Positions 1 to 10,322 of a stretch of 18,190 nt of DNA are shown here, piece by piece. The notes under the pieces were generated by a model. It had not been told where the DNA came from. It was given only the letters and a program-made list of their open reading frames with translations, and searched no databases. Within the stretch, counting starts at the first letter, position 1. Each line of letters begins with the position of its first letter. The DNA is taken from positions 1-18,190 of the forward strand of contig JANDJZ010000912.1 in NCBI GenBank assembly GCA_027943245.1, read 5' to 3'. Position numbers and translations under genes: made by a program. The DNA is from Acanthamoeba sp. SK_2022b (taxonomy: Eukaryota; Discosea; Longamoebia; Acanthamoebidae).

Positions 1-2774
1 TTGGGCCGATCGCTGTCCTCGCTGTCGCTCGACGAGGACGACGACGAGTCGTGGCTGGCTCTCTTGGGCGGCGCCAGACCGGCGCCCTTGCAGATGCCGA
101 TGGGGAGGGAGAGCGCCAGCGACGGCCGCTTCCGCCTGCCGCTGTCGTCGTCGTCGTCCGAAGAACTGCTGTCGCTCTCTTCTTCTTCTTCTTCATTCGC
201 GACACCGTTCGCGCCTTCGTTCTTTTCGTCGTCTTCCTCGGCCGTGGTGTTCTTGCCGGGGGACTTGGGCATCGCCTGCTGTCCTCCCTTCTTAAGGCCA
301 GGCGGGATGGACAGGAGTGGCGGTTTCCTGCTCCTTCGTTTCCTCTCCTCGCTGTCCGTGTCGCTGTCGCTGTCGCTGTCGCTCTCGCCGTTGCTCGACT
401 CCTCGTCTTCGCCGTTGCCGATGCCGGGAATGGAGTCCTCCTGCTTCTCGCTCGGCTTGGCCTTGTCGGGGGCGCCTATCACGCTTCCGCTGCCCTTGAG
501 GATGCTGGGCGGCAGCAGGAGGGCGGCGGGCCGCTTGACCTTCTTCTCGTCTTCGCTGCTGTCGCTGCTGTCATCGTCATCATCGTCATCCTCCTCATCG
601 TCGTCCTCCTCTTCCGACACGCTCTGCTTCTTGTTGAACACCTCCTGATCGGCGTTGGCCTTCATCTTCTCCCGCACGTCGTTGAACGCGCCGCCTTTGA
701 GGCTCGTGGCGGGGATGAGCAGCTTGGGCGGTCGCTTGGCCGGCTTCTCCTCCTCGCTGCTGCTGCTGCTCTCATCGTCGTCGTTGCTGCTGCTACCGTC
801 AGACGACTCGCTTTGCTTCTTCTTGAACGCCTCCTGATCGGTGCTGGCCTTCATCTTCTCCCGCGCGTCGTTGAACGCGCCGCCCTTGAGGCTCGTGGCG
901 GGCAGCAGGAGCCTGGGCGGGCGCTTGACCGGCTTCTCCTCCTCGCTGTCGCTGTCGCTATCGCTGCTGCTGTCCCCGTCCTCATCGGTGACTTCGCCCT
1001 CCTTCTCCTGCTCCTCCTCGGACTCGACCGGCTTGCTCAGCTTCTCCAGCTCGACGCTAGCCTTCATCTTCTCCCGCGCGTCGTTGAACGCGCCGCCCTT
1101 GAGGCTGCTCGCGGGGATGAGCAGCTTGGGCGGTCGCTTGGCCGGCTTCTCCTCATCGCTGCTGCTGCTGCTGCTGTCATCGTCGCCGTCGTCATCCGAC
1201 TCGTCGTCAGACTTGCTCGAGTTGATCAGCTTCTGCTCGGCCTTCTCCCTCTCGATGCTGGCCTTCATCTTCTCCACGACCTCGTTGAACGCGCCCCCCT
1301 TGAGGCTGCGCATGGGGATGAGGAGCTTGGGCGGGCGCTTGGCCGCCCTCTCCTTCTCGCTGTCGCTGTCGCTGCTGCTGTCGTCATCGCTTTCGCTTTC
1401 GCTTTTGCTGTCGCTGTCTTCGCGCTTGCCCTTGCGGCTGCCGGCCACGGGCTCCGTCAAGCTTCCGTTGTCGAGCCACAAGTCCTGCGAGATCGACAAC
1501 GTGGGCGGCGCGGCGGTCGGGAACGCCTCCCCCTTGGGCGTCTGGGCGTCGCCGCTCTTCTTGACCTTCTTCTTCGCCTTCTTCTTGATGCTGCCGCTGG
1601 CCTTGCTGTTATCGCTGTCCTCGCCGGCGTGCTCCTTGGTCTTTCCCTTGCCCTTCTTCACGCGCCGCTTCGAGGGGCGACGCGTGGCCGGGCCCAGGGA
1701 CGTGGCCAACGGGTGAACTCCGTTGGACTGGCTCACCGACCGCGAGCCAATCGTCAACCGTCTCCTCGGGTTCTGTTGTTTCAAGGGCATGAGCACCTGC
1801 TCTGCGTGTGCGTGTGCGTGTGCGTGTGCGTGTGCGTGTGCGTGTGCGTGTGCGTGTGCGTGTGCGTGTTACCTTGGTGGGCCTGGCCTGCGCGGTGGTG
1901 AATCGATTGTTGTCCTGCGTCGTTCGCGAGTCGTCGCTCTCGCTGTTGTTGCTCGCGTCGTTGCTGCTGTCGTATCCGTCGGTCGTCGCGGCGTCCTGCT
2001 TGTGCATCTCGCGGTTGAAGTTGATCTCGTACTCGAGCGTGATCTTCCGCACCAGGAAGTCCATGATTCGCATCTGGTAGAACTTCTGGATCGTCTTCTC
2101 GTTTTTGTGCTGTGATCCACCACACGTTGAGTGTTGAGGTTGTGTGCGTGCGTGTGTGTGTGTGTACGCGCGCGCGATCCTTCATCACGAGACAACTGAG
2201 GCGCGTGTGGTACCTGAGCAAAGCACAGCAGGTTCTGGAGGTGAAGCGTGCACAGCTTGAGAGTGATGTTGTCGACCAATGGGCTGTTATAGAGCTTGAT
2301 GAAGCTGATGTAATGCAACCTGGGAAGGGATTCAAGGTGTGTATAAGAGAGAGCTCGGCCGCAGCAACCCAACACAAGATGTCGCCGTACGGGATGTAGG
2401 TGTCGATGTAGCGGTTGCGCCTAACGAAGGAGGCCTGCCTGTCTGAGAAGAGCTTCTGGAGGAAGGTCAGAACCTCGATCTTCACCGCAGCGTTGTGGTG
2501 CATCGGCCCGGCCTCCAGGAACGTGAGCAGGAACCCGCCCCCTCTCTGCACGCGCGCGTGTGCGTTAGTGTTCAAACTGCTCATCCGTGGAGCGGTGACA
2601 TAGCGGTGGACGGGTGAGGCGCACGGGTTGCACGAGGGACTCCATCTTGCGGATCATGCCCTCTCTGTTCTTGTCGACAATGCGGTCAAAGTGACCGCCC
2701 GCCAGCGCCTGGGAGTGCGGCTGCTTCTCCTCCAGGTTCTCGAACTTGGCATAGATCATGTCGTAACACGTCTG

Positions 2775-2843
<69 letters not shown>

Positions 2844-3521
2844 AGCGCCATTGCTCCGAGAGGGAGTAGATAGAGGGGGAGCGCAGTACGCTATAGTGTT
2901 TGACGACGCGGATGCGGTACTCGTCCAGCAGGGCCTGGCCGCCGTTGCGGTCGTTGGTGATCTTGGCCTCCAGCTTCTTGTTCAGCATGATCTCGATGGA
3001 GTACCGCCGGATAAAGGCGAACGTTTCGCTCTGTGTTGCGTGCGAACGTTGTCAGGCCAGGTTCAAGCGTGAGCTCGATCGGCGATTCCAACGGGAGGGG
3101 AGGAGGGGAGTGGCGCGTACGCATGCTTCAAACATGAGGTCGAACAACAGGTCGTTGGTTGCGGCGTGCTTGTTTTGGTTGGCCAGTTCGTCCAAGACGA
3201 CGAGCAGTCGGTGGAAGGTCTGTATCGCCTTGGGCCGGTCGGGCGATATCCCGCGAGATGTCACCACGCTCTGCGCACGCAATGCAACACCGAACAACAG
3301 CGCAACCAGCAACAAACAACAAACAACACGGCAGCTCATGAGAATCGGTAGTCGCCCACTTAACATCATACTGGAGCGAGGTGGGAGTGCACACCTTGAG
3401 TCGCAGTAGAGTTTCGAGGCACACCTCGATCACCTGAGAGGACATGACGCGGGTTGGGCAGTTCACCATGTACTCTGATAGCACCGAGAGGTAGAGCTCC
3501 ATGTTGTGGAACTTCCTGTCA

Positions 3522-3601
<80 letters not shown>

Positions 3602-6495
3602 GATCGGGTGTCCCCCAGTGAATGATCGAGCGGAGGCGGGCCAAACGCACTGGCTTTCGGTGGCGTCGTAGAGCCGCTTGTCGAGACGGAAGATGATGGG
3701 GTCCAGCCGAAGCCGGAAGCTGCACTTCTCGGCGTCCCTCATGCCTGGCGCCACGGCTCCGTTAGCCGTGCTTTCCCAGTCGTTGGGTATTTGGGGGAAG
3801 GGTCACCTTTGGTCTGGATGCGCCAGGTGCGGCGGTGCGTGTACTCGACCTCCTCGGCGTAGGAGTGGAGCACGCGATAGATCTTCTTTCGGTAGTCTTC
3901 GTCCAATCGCAGGTAATCGACCTAGCGCGTTGCCATGAAACCGAAAAACGTTGTCAGCCCGTCACGCTCATACCGATTGGGAGGAGGGGGAGTATAGCAG
4001 TTTACCTTGTGGCACAGGACAAGTTCGGAGAGGAGCACGTTGCAGGGATTGCGCGCTTGCTCGCGGAAGGCACGATTGGTGGACAGAGTGGCCAGCACGT
4101 GTAGTATGCGCACCTTTCACGGCGCGCGTCGTGAGCCCCTTGTGCGCGCTTGCGTTGGAATGAGAGAGTGGAGAGCGAGCGAGGCCTACCTTGACTTTGT
4201 AGCACGCCAGGGACTTGAGCTCTTGCAACTGGGCGGTGAGCTCGGCCAGTTCCTTTCTCTCCTTCTCGGTCGAGTCGGGCTGCGCGCTGACCCGCTTCCG
4301 CGCCGTGATGTAGCCCGTGTCGTTTTCCTTATACGCCGTGAGTGCGGTCAAGTCGGCCGCAAGGACTGATCGCCCCCCCCCCAACAAACCCACCAACTCT
4401 GGTCAATCATGCACGATCATGCGCTCCTACCCGGTTCGCCGTTGTAGTTGTATGCGTACAGGCTTCGCCGAGCTTGTTGGCCAGGCTCCTCATCTCCTCC
4501 ATGCCCGACTGCGGTGCCTCCTCTGCACATGTGCAACACGCAGATGCGAACGAATGAGTGCTGTGTGTGCGCGCGTGGGGGGGAGGCATGTGCGTGTTAA
4601 AGATTGTGCGCACGCACCTTCGTCGCCGGATTGCAGGCCACGAGCCGAGTTGACCGAGTACGCCGGGCCGAGCGAGTCGATCTCTGACCGGGATTCGCGG
4701 GCCGAGCCCATGGCCATCGACCCGACGTACTTGGATATGCGGCGGGAGGACCGGCTGCGCAGCATGCCCGACTGCCGGTCGCTCTTGTTGCCGGGCAGCT
4801 TGAGCGACGGGACCTTCTTGGGGCCGTTGCTGTTGCGACCCTCGCTACTGGGGCCCGCGAGCAACGTGAGCTCGAGCTCGACAGCTGCAATAGCTATGCT
4901 GGAGAGTGAGCGACGTACTTCTGAGACCCGCCGCGGGCTTCGTTGGTCGATTCAGGAGCCGAGTTGTTCTTCCAGTCGATCAGGTTACCGCCTACCATTT
5001 GCATCGTTCGCCTGGTGATGACGACGGCGTCGTGTCAGTGGCCCCAACTCGCCCCGCGCGTTGCGAATGAGAAGCGCGTGTGTATACGATACCGTTTGTT
5101 GGCCCCGGCGGGCTTTGGCGCCGGCGGAGGGGAGGCGGCCAGCGGTGGGGACAGGGACATGGTCGGATTGGACGCGACGCGGTCCTTGGCCAGCATGCGA
5201 GGCCGCGACTTGAGCTCCTGCGCCGACCGCTCGTCGATCTTGCTGCCCTGGGGGCTGCTGGTCGCCGTCGTGCTGTTGGGAAAGGCCATCGTCGTCCGGT
5301 TGCCCGAGAAGGCCCGGCGCTTGGTCTCGCCGGCCGCTCGCTCTCCCTGCCGTGCCACCCCCCCCCCTATTGATCAGGACAACGCTCGCGCAAGGAAGGA
5401 GTGGGGAGAGGTCGACGCACGTCGGTGCGCGTGAGCGAGTTGCGGCCGGGGCTCGCCGGAACGACGGAGTCGCGAGTGGGCCGCTTGGGAAAGCTGATCG
5501 TGTTCCGCCAATCGGGCTCCTTGCCGCCGTTGAGGCCATCGTCGCTCTGGCGCCACGCACGACGATGTCAGACGACGCAAACGCGCCGGGCTCAGAGAAG
5601 TGCACACACCGCCAGCCCGTACCAGTGACGAGGCCGAGCGGAGCTGCTTGAGGATGCCCGGGCCCTTCTTTGCCACCACCGGCGACGCCGCGGGAGTGAA
5701 CTTGTCCTCCGAGTCCATCCGGCTCGTGCGCGGCGTGGCACCGCTGATCGACCTGACCACTTTGTTGAAGATCTGGCATCGCGATTGTGTGGGTTGAGTC
5801 AAGCGCAGTTGCGCGTTTGTCAGCCAGCCTGGGATGGACGACGAACCTTGCCCAGCCCTCGCGTTGCCTGTTCGCCGTGCAGCTCGTAGGAGGCCTTGAA
5901 GTAGAGATCCAGCAGGAAGCTGCCTCCGCCATACTGAATGAACAACTGTTGTTACGAGTAAAGGGGAGAGGCGTGAGTGCGCGTGATGGAGCGATGGCAT
6001 GCATGGACGACGACAGCGGAGCGCGTACTGTGCGGAAAGGCTCGACGCGGATGAGCGTGGAGAGGGCCGATATGGCGCCCAGCTTGTCTCCGCAGGAGTT
6101 GGGGGTGGAGAGGTGCGTGAACAGGAGGGAGCAGAACTCGACGCTGCCCTCCTGATTGCCCAGGATGAGGAACTTGATGATGTTGATGTAACACTCGCTC
6201 TCCTTCTCCTTCTTCTCCTCCTTCTCCGACATCTCCGCCCCGTTCCGGTATATGCCCTGGATTTGTTTTCGATATTAATATGTAAATAAATAGAAACATC
6301 AAATGGCCGCTTGTCGTGCGGGTGGAAGATGGTACGGCGATCAAGGGCATGAAGATCTTGAGGTTGATCCAGTCCATCTTCTCCACCACGTCCGTTCTCT
6401 TGAGCGTTTTCACCGAATCGAGGATGATCATGGCCACCTGCATCGGTTCTCGGGGCGGAGCGGAGGGCTACACGCGTGACCACAACACATCGTCA

Positions 6496-6580
<85 letters not shown>

Positions 6581-7960
6581 CTCTCTCTCTTATGCTGCTC
6601 AGTGGAGGAGGGGAGCGCTGTACCTCCGTCCCGTTCTGGCAGATGGAATTCTGGAGGCTCTTGATGAGATCGGCCTTGTCCTTGCTGCCGTAGTAGCGCG
6701 GCGTGCGACTCTGCCCCTGCACGGTGTAGGCATGTACGTGCGCGGTTAAACACGGCAAGGCTGGTTAGGGCGCGTAGGTGGAAGTATCCGACGTACGACT
6801 GCAAAGGTGGGGATGATGTCGTCGATGATGCTGTCGTCGTCGTGGTCGTCGCGATTGCCCTTCACCAGGTCCTCCCGCCGCTGCAGCACTTCGATCGCCA
6901 GCGCTTCGTCATCCGTTCCCACCTGGAGGAAGTCTGCAGACCGCAGACATGGCCACGCCACAAACGGGTCCGTCAGCGCAACCAACAGCGAGCGGGCACA
7001 ACCCGACGGCGGGCATGGAGGAGTGCGCACTCAGCAGGGAGGCGGAGAAGGAGTTGGTCTCGACGATGGGCGCCGAGGGCTCGTCGCGCTGAGTGATGAA
7101 CGTGGCGTTCAGGAAGTCGATACCTATCCGCATGCACTCGAGTCTATTCTGTTCCTGTTGTGCAGCCAGCCGAACCCCACCGGGATGAGCACGCTCCGCG
7201 CTCCTCCAGGACACACACTGACGTCTGGACGCACCTCGTTTTTCCGCTTGATGATGATCTTGTTTCCACTGGGATAGATGAAGCACCGGCGATTGTGCAA
7301 TTCGCTGAGCACTTCCGAGTCGGCCAGCTCGTCCAGGTCCATCTCTGCACTCAGTAGACGACGAGTGGTCAGTTGTGGGCAATGAGAGATTCAATGATGC
7401 GGAGCCCAGTGCCGCGCGCTGCGAATGAGCGGCGCGCTGGCCACCGCGCAGCGAAAGAGACGCGGTAAACGCACCGACAAAGTTCTGATTGGTGGTGAAC
7501 TCCTCGATGAACATCTGCAGCCGCGGCAGGAACTCCATGAAGACCTTACGGATATACTGGAAGGCGTTCTTGTTGTTCGCATGGCAGTAGAGGCTGTGCT
7601 TGCGCTCCTTGAGCGTGAGCTGGATGTTCTCGAGCAGGTGGTGAAACGTCAACGCAAAGTACTTGTACGAGCACGTCAACCTGTGGCGCCCGCCACACGC
7701 GCGCACCAGGAGCACGTCGTGAGGACTCCTTGAAGATGATGATCCTGGTGAAGTAAAAGAAGCATGGATCACTCGGCTGGGTGTAAGGAAACGTACGGCG
7801 CCTTGGGGGAGCCGAGACTGGCGTCGAGACGGAGGAGGCAGGCCCCGGTGGGCATCTTCTCGAGCATGGCGTCCGCCTCCTCTTCCGTCATGACGTAGAT
7901 CTTGGTCTCCTGGCCCACATTTTTTCGCAAGAACTTGCTGTACACCAAGATGGCCTCCAT
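1..7960 (-). CDS. Large 27-exon gene of unknown family: helical N-terminal region plus acidic repeat-bearing tail (3' end outside window)
   Basis: I do not recognise the family. The start is the ATG at 7960 (MEAILVYSKFLRKN), after which exons chain in phase. Exons read: 7960-7797, 7728-7475, 7344-7235, 7154-7031, 6933-6797, 6716-6624, 6437-6336, 6256-6029, 5933-5847, 5772-5623, 5546-5421, 5346-5093, 5011-4919, 4847-4618, 4522-4460, 4365-4190, 4113-4006, 3921-3807, 3744-3651, 3515-3395, 3270-3121, 3030-2890, 2771-2625, 2545-2391, 2319-2214, 2109-1873, 1796-1. Exons 1-26 total 3765 nt (1255 codons). Residues about 1-500 and 790-1230 are amphipathic-helix-rich and look like an ARM/HEAT-type solenoid (inference). 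They flank a Ser/Pro/Arg-rich, probably disordered part encoded at 5546-4618. The last exon encodes at least 598 residues: a Lys-rich stretch (1560-1680), then alternating Ser/Asp/Glu tracts and repeated motifs. The exon 1/2 junction (acceptor at 7729) and the 4918-4848 intron were chosen by phase and are the least certain. The first residues faintly resemble an SH2 core (LLRLD), too weak to use. Confidence 0.7.
58..1345 (-). repeat. Seven-copy degenerate protein repeat in the acidic tail of the large gene
   Basis: In protein order the copies lie at about 1340-1258, 1139-1056, 927-841, 737-652, 538-471, 330-255 and 132-58. The four best copies share the pattern KRPP-(K/R)-LL-(I/L)-P-xx-SLKGGAFN-xxx-EKMKA. 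The later copies decay: KRPAALLLPPSILKGSG, KPPLLSIPPGLKKGG, KRPSLALSLPIGICKGAG. Spacers are 30-50 residues of almost pure Ser/Asp/Glu. The DNA is a variable Ser/Asp-codon minisatellite, but Pro, Leu, Lys and Gly positions of the motif persist between acidic tracts, which suggests a short linear binding motif (inference). The overall style resembles acidic/basic alternating nucleolar proteins of the Nopp140/SRP40 type, without demonstrable homology. Confidence 0.85.
1803..1869. repeat. Hexanucleotide (GTGTGC)n microsatellite in an intron
   Basis: About eleven units of a TG-rich hexamer fill nearly the whole intron 1872-1797 of the large minus-strand gene, from just after the donor (AAG/GTAACACG) to within a few bases of the acceptor (AGAGCAG/GTG). 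Confidence 0.95.
2777..2842. repeat. (GT)33 microsatellite in an intron
   Basis: Uninterrupted 66-base GT array. On the coding (minus) strand it is a CA array ending about five bases before the 3' splice site CGACAG/ACG at 2771, where a polypyrimidine tract would normally lie. Confidence 0.97.
3525..3597. repeat. (CA)36 microsatellite in an intron
   Basis: Uninterrupted 73-base CA array. On the coding (minus) strand it is a TG array ending about ten bases before the acceptor TTGACAG/GAAG (exon start 3515), inside the intron 3650-3516. Confidence 0.97.
6499..6590. repeat. (CA)39(CT)7 compound microsatellite in an intron
   Basis: CA array 6499-6576 followed directly by CT repeats to 6590. It lies in the middle of the intron 6623-6438 of the large minus-strand gene, where it reads (AG)n(TG)n. 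The donor is GAG/GTACAG and the acceptor CGATGCAG/GTGG. Confidence 0.97.
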
Positions 7961-8450
7961 CTTGTCCTCCCCTCTCGATTTACAAGCGTAGCGGAATAAT
8001 TATGTAGAAAAATAAAATCGTGTCCTGTAGAGCACTCACTTCTGCCCCCAAGGTAATACGCTCTCTATTGGAAGATGTCTTACCAGGCAGGCACTTCCAT
8101 CATTCGAAGCGCATCAGCCTTTGTGTTGCCAATCTTGCTAACGCTTGAGCTGACCTTATTTGGAATATTTCGTTTTTAAGGAAACAAAGCTGGTCTGGTA
8201 CCGCGTTGAGTTTATTTGATGAAAATGATTATGTTACGCATTAATTCTGTACCTCAATGTGAGACGTCTTGCGTCCATCTCAGTAATAGATAATTTTTTG
8301 TGGTTTATTTCCTACTTTTTTCTGGTTCTTCTTCTTACGCGAACTCAACCCAATGCACATCAAGCAATTGAAAAAGCTGGGCCTGTTCCCACCGCCACTC
8401 ATAAGCCACGCATCAGTTCAAGTGCTATTCATCCTCCCTACCAGCTATAA
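7961..8450. promoter_or_regulatory. Divergent intergenic promoter region
   Basis: 490 bases between two head-to-head starts (minus gene at 7960, plus gene at 8451). The stretch is clearly richer in A and T than the flanking exons and holds no credible coding exon, so it must contain both promoters and 5' UTRs. A TATA-like string (GCTATAAATG, 8444-8453) overlaps the plus-strand ATG. It is too close to act as TATA box for that start, and I treat it as chance or as a sign of an alternative downstream start. Confidence 0.6.
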
Positions 8451-9742
8451 ATGCAGGCACCCCACAGCAAGGAAAAGAGGGAGCTGGACGACAAATTGAT
8501 CACAGCCTGTCGTGAGGGCGACATGGCCAAGGTGATTCGGCTCGTGGAGGCCGGGGCCGACGTCAATGCCGTGGGCCCGCTAAACCGCACGCCCCTAATG
8601 ACGGCAGCCCTCTTCGGCCACACCGAGATTTGCCTCTATCTCTTTGATCACGGTGCCAAGCTCGACAGCCAGGTACCCTCTTATTATTTATTTTTAAGAA
8701 ATATTTTTTATACTTGTGTTAATAGAACCTTTAATTGTCCAGTCCAGCGCCGGAGAGACGGCGCTACACTTGGCGACGGTCAATGGTCACTTCAGCGTGG
8801 TCGAGTTTCTTTTGCTTGAGAAGGCCAACCCCAACCTCGCCAACAGCTCCGGTACCGTTAAGTAGCCCTGCTCTCCTTTCTTCTACTACTACCTCCCCGT
8901 TGCCTTCTCTTGCCTTATGCCTCCCCCCCCCCTTCATGCCACCGCCTACTCCAGGCAAGAAGCCGCGGGACTACGCGCGCAAGAAGGACATGCGCGAGCT
9001 CTACGCCCAGGCCGAACGCGGCGAGCTCGACCTCGACAAGACGACCGAGAGAACCGCCGCAGCGCTCGTCCAACGGTATTCCTCCTTGCTCTCTTCATCT
9101 CTCTCTCTCTCTCTCTCTATCCTCAACTCGCTTCTTTGGCTCATCAAACTCGGGGCGTCGGCAGGGAGAGCAAGGGGCCCGGCTTCAACCCGTCGAACAA
9201 GATGCTGGGCGACCTGGTCACGGCCGGCTTCGACCAGGCGCTGGTGCTCCAGTGCATGTACCGACTCTTCGAGAAAGGGTACTCCACTCCACTCCTCCCT
9301 GCACACACGCGCTCGTTTCTCACACACGCGCTCGTTTCTCAAACGCATTACGTTTCTTCGCGTGTGTTGATGCAGGAGCGACTACAACAGCGTGGGGCTG
9401 GTGATCGCCGAGATCGCCGAGGTCAAAAAGGAGAAGGCCGCGGCAGACGCGGCTGCCGCTGGCGGCGAGAAGACGGGCGAGGCCGAGCCGGAGGACGAGA
9501 AGGCGTGCAAGATCTGCTTCGTCAACCACATCGACGCCGTCCTCCTCAACTGCGGTACCGCGTTTTCCTCTCTCTTCGTTCTTTTTCTTTCGTTCTTTCG
9601 TTCTTTCGGACTCCACAACGCTCACCGCTCGCTTGGCGCTCCAGGACATCTGTGCTGCTGCATGGAGTGTGGGACGGCGCTGGACCAGTGCCCCATCTGC
9701 CGCGGGCCCATCGCCAAGATCGTCCGCACCTTCCTCTCGTGA
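8451..9742 (+). CDS. Ankyrin repeat / UBA-like / C-terminal RING finger protein (putative E3 ubiquitin ligase)
   Basis: Six exons: 8451-8672, 8743-8851, 8955-9075, 9165-9278, 9376-9554, 9645-9742; 843 nt, 280 residues. Residues about 10-110 form ankyrin repeats (LITACREGDMAKVIRLVEAG; RTPLMTAALFGHTEICLYLF; GETALHLATVNGHFSVVEFL) followed by a partial one (KKPRDYARKKDMRELY). Residues about 155-205 (NKMLGDLVTAGFDQALVLQC onward to VIAEIAEV) look like a UBA-type three-helix fold, a ubiquitin-binding domain by analogy. After an Ala/Glu linker comes a RING: CKIC, then CGHLCCCMEC, then CPICRGPI, ending TFLS. This is the compact C-terminal RING type also seen in MIB and IAP proteins, so ubiquitin transfer to substrates bound by the ankyrin repeats is likely (inference). 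The upstream ATG is preferred because it completes the first ankyrin helix. Intron 8673-8742 is AT-rich; the intron 9076-9164 contains (CT)n at 9099-9118. Confidence 0.9.
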
Positions 9743-9889
9743 ACATTTTTTTTAATTTTTTACTTTTACAAGTAAAAATTACATGTTTTTTTGAATTATA
9801 TGTAAAAAAAATAGCAAGAAGGTAATTCAAAAGTGAAATAAATATAATCAAAAAAGGAAAAAGGCCACGAGAAAACGTAGCGGCCCGCT
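9743..9889. terminator. Shared 3' region between convergent genes
   Basis: 147 very AT-rich bases between the stop of the RING gene (9742) and the stop of the phosphatase gene (9890). A canonical AATAAA lies at 9837-9842 for the plus-strand gene. A perfect 9-bp inverted repeat (TTTTTACTT at 9757-9765, AAGTAAAAA at 9770-9778) with a 4-base loop sits between the two 3' ends; in such AT-rich DNA it may be chance. No clear AATAAA was seen on the minus strand. Confidence 0.5.
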
Positions 9890-10277
9890 TTAGAGGATGA
9901 CTGAGTCCACAGCAAGCTCGTATCCTGTAGGAGGAGGCGACCATGGTGAGGTGGATGAGAGCAACATAGCTACAGAGTGGGTGAGCGTAACCTTGCTCCT
10001 CGTGCCTCCGTCGGCAGCAGCGCACGATGCAGAGGATGGCCGTCAGCCCCAGGGCGCCCGCGAGCACGCCGCCGGCGCCCACGCACACGACGAGGATGAT
10101 CACGGTCTTGTGGGTCAGGAGCTTGGACGGGTCGTCCGCGTCGTTCCCGGGACAGCCCTCGATGCCGCACATCTTGTTGAAGTCGCAGGTCAGCGACCCG
10201 GCGTAGATCTCCTTGAACTGTTGGTCAACGATGTCAGTCTCTCTCTCTCTCTCTCTCCTCCAACGAGATTCATGGCC

Positions 10278-10322
<45 letters not shown>

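Noticed and set aside
51..1901. A 616-residue open frame on the plus strand opposite the acidic tail
   Set aside because: It is the exact codon-for-codon antisense of the Ser/Asp/Glu and Lys-rich frame of the minus gene, hydrophobic and low-complexity, and ends in the intron microsatellite. It is open because Ser/Asp codon repeats lack stops on both strands.
4848..5011. Possible frameshift or assembly error near 4890-4920
   Set aside because: Using the acceptor GGGCCCCAG ending at 4848 in place of the nearer GCAG restores the phase with a normal 71-base intron.
4985..6483. Long minus-strand frames of 369 and 415 residues
   Set aside because: They run through several introns of the large gene in mixed frames. 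Only the pieces bounded by in-phase splice sites (for example 6256-6029 and 5346-5093) read like protein.
7797..7960. SH2 domain at the start of the large gene
   Set aside because: A stretch around GACLLRLDASLGS resembles the SH2 FLVR core, but there is no matching alpha-helix and strand order after it and the arginine spacing is not convincing.
1..7960. IP3 receptor/ryanodine receptor or formin identity for the large gene
   Set aside because: Helical repeats gave a passing likeness, but no MIR, RIH, channel pore, FH1 or FH2 motif could be found in the spliced protein.
9757..9778. Hairpin terminator between the convergent genes
   Set aside because: Eukaryotic polymerase II genes do not need it, and a 9-bp A/T-rich inverted repeat is likely by chance in this spacer. 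I kept it only as a note in the spacer entry.
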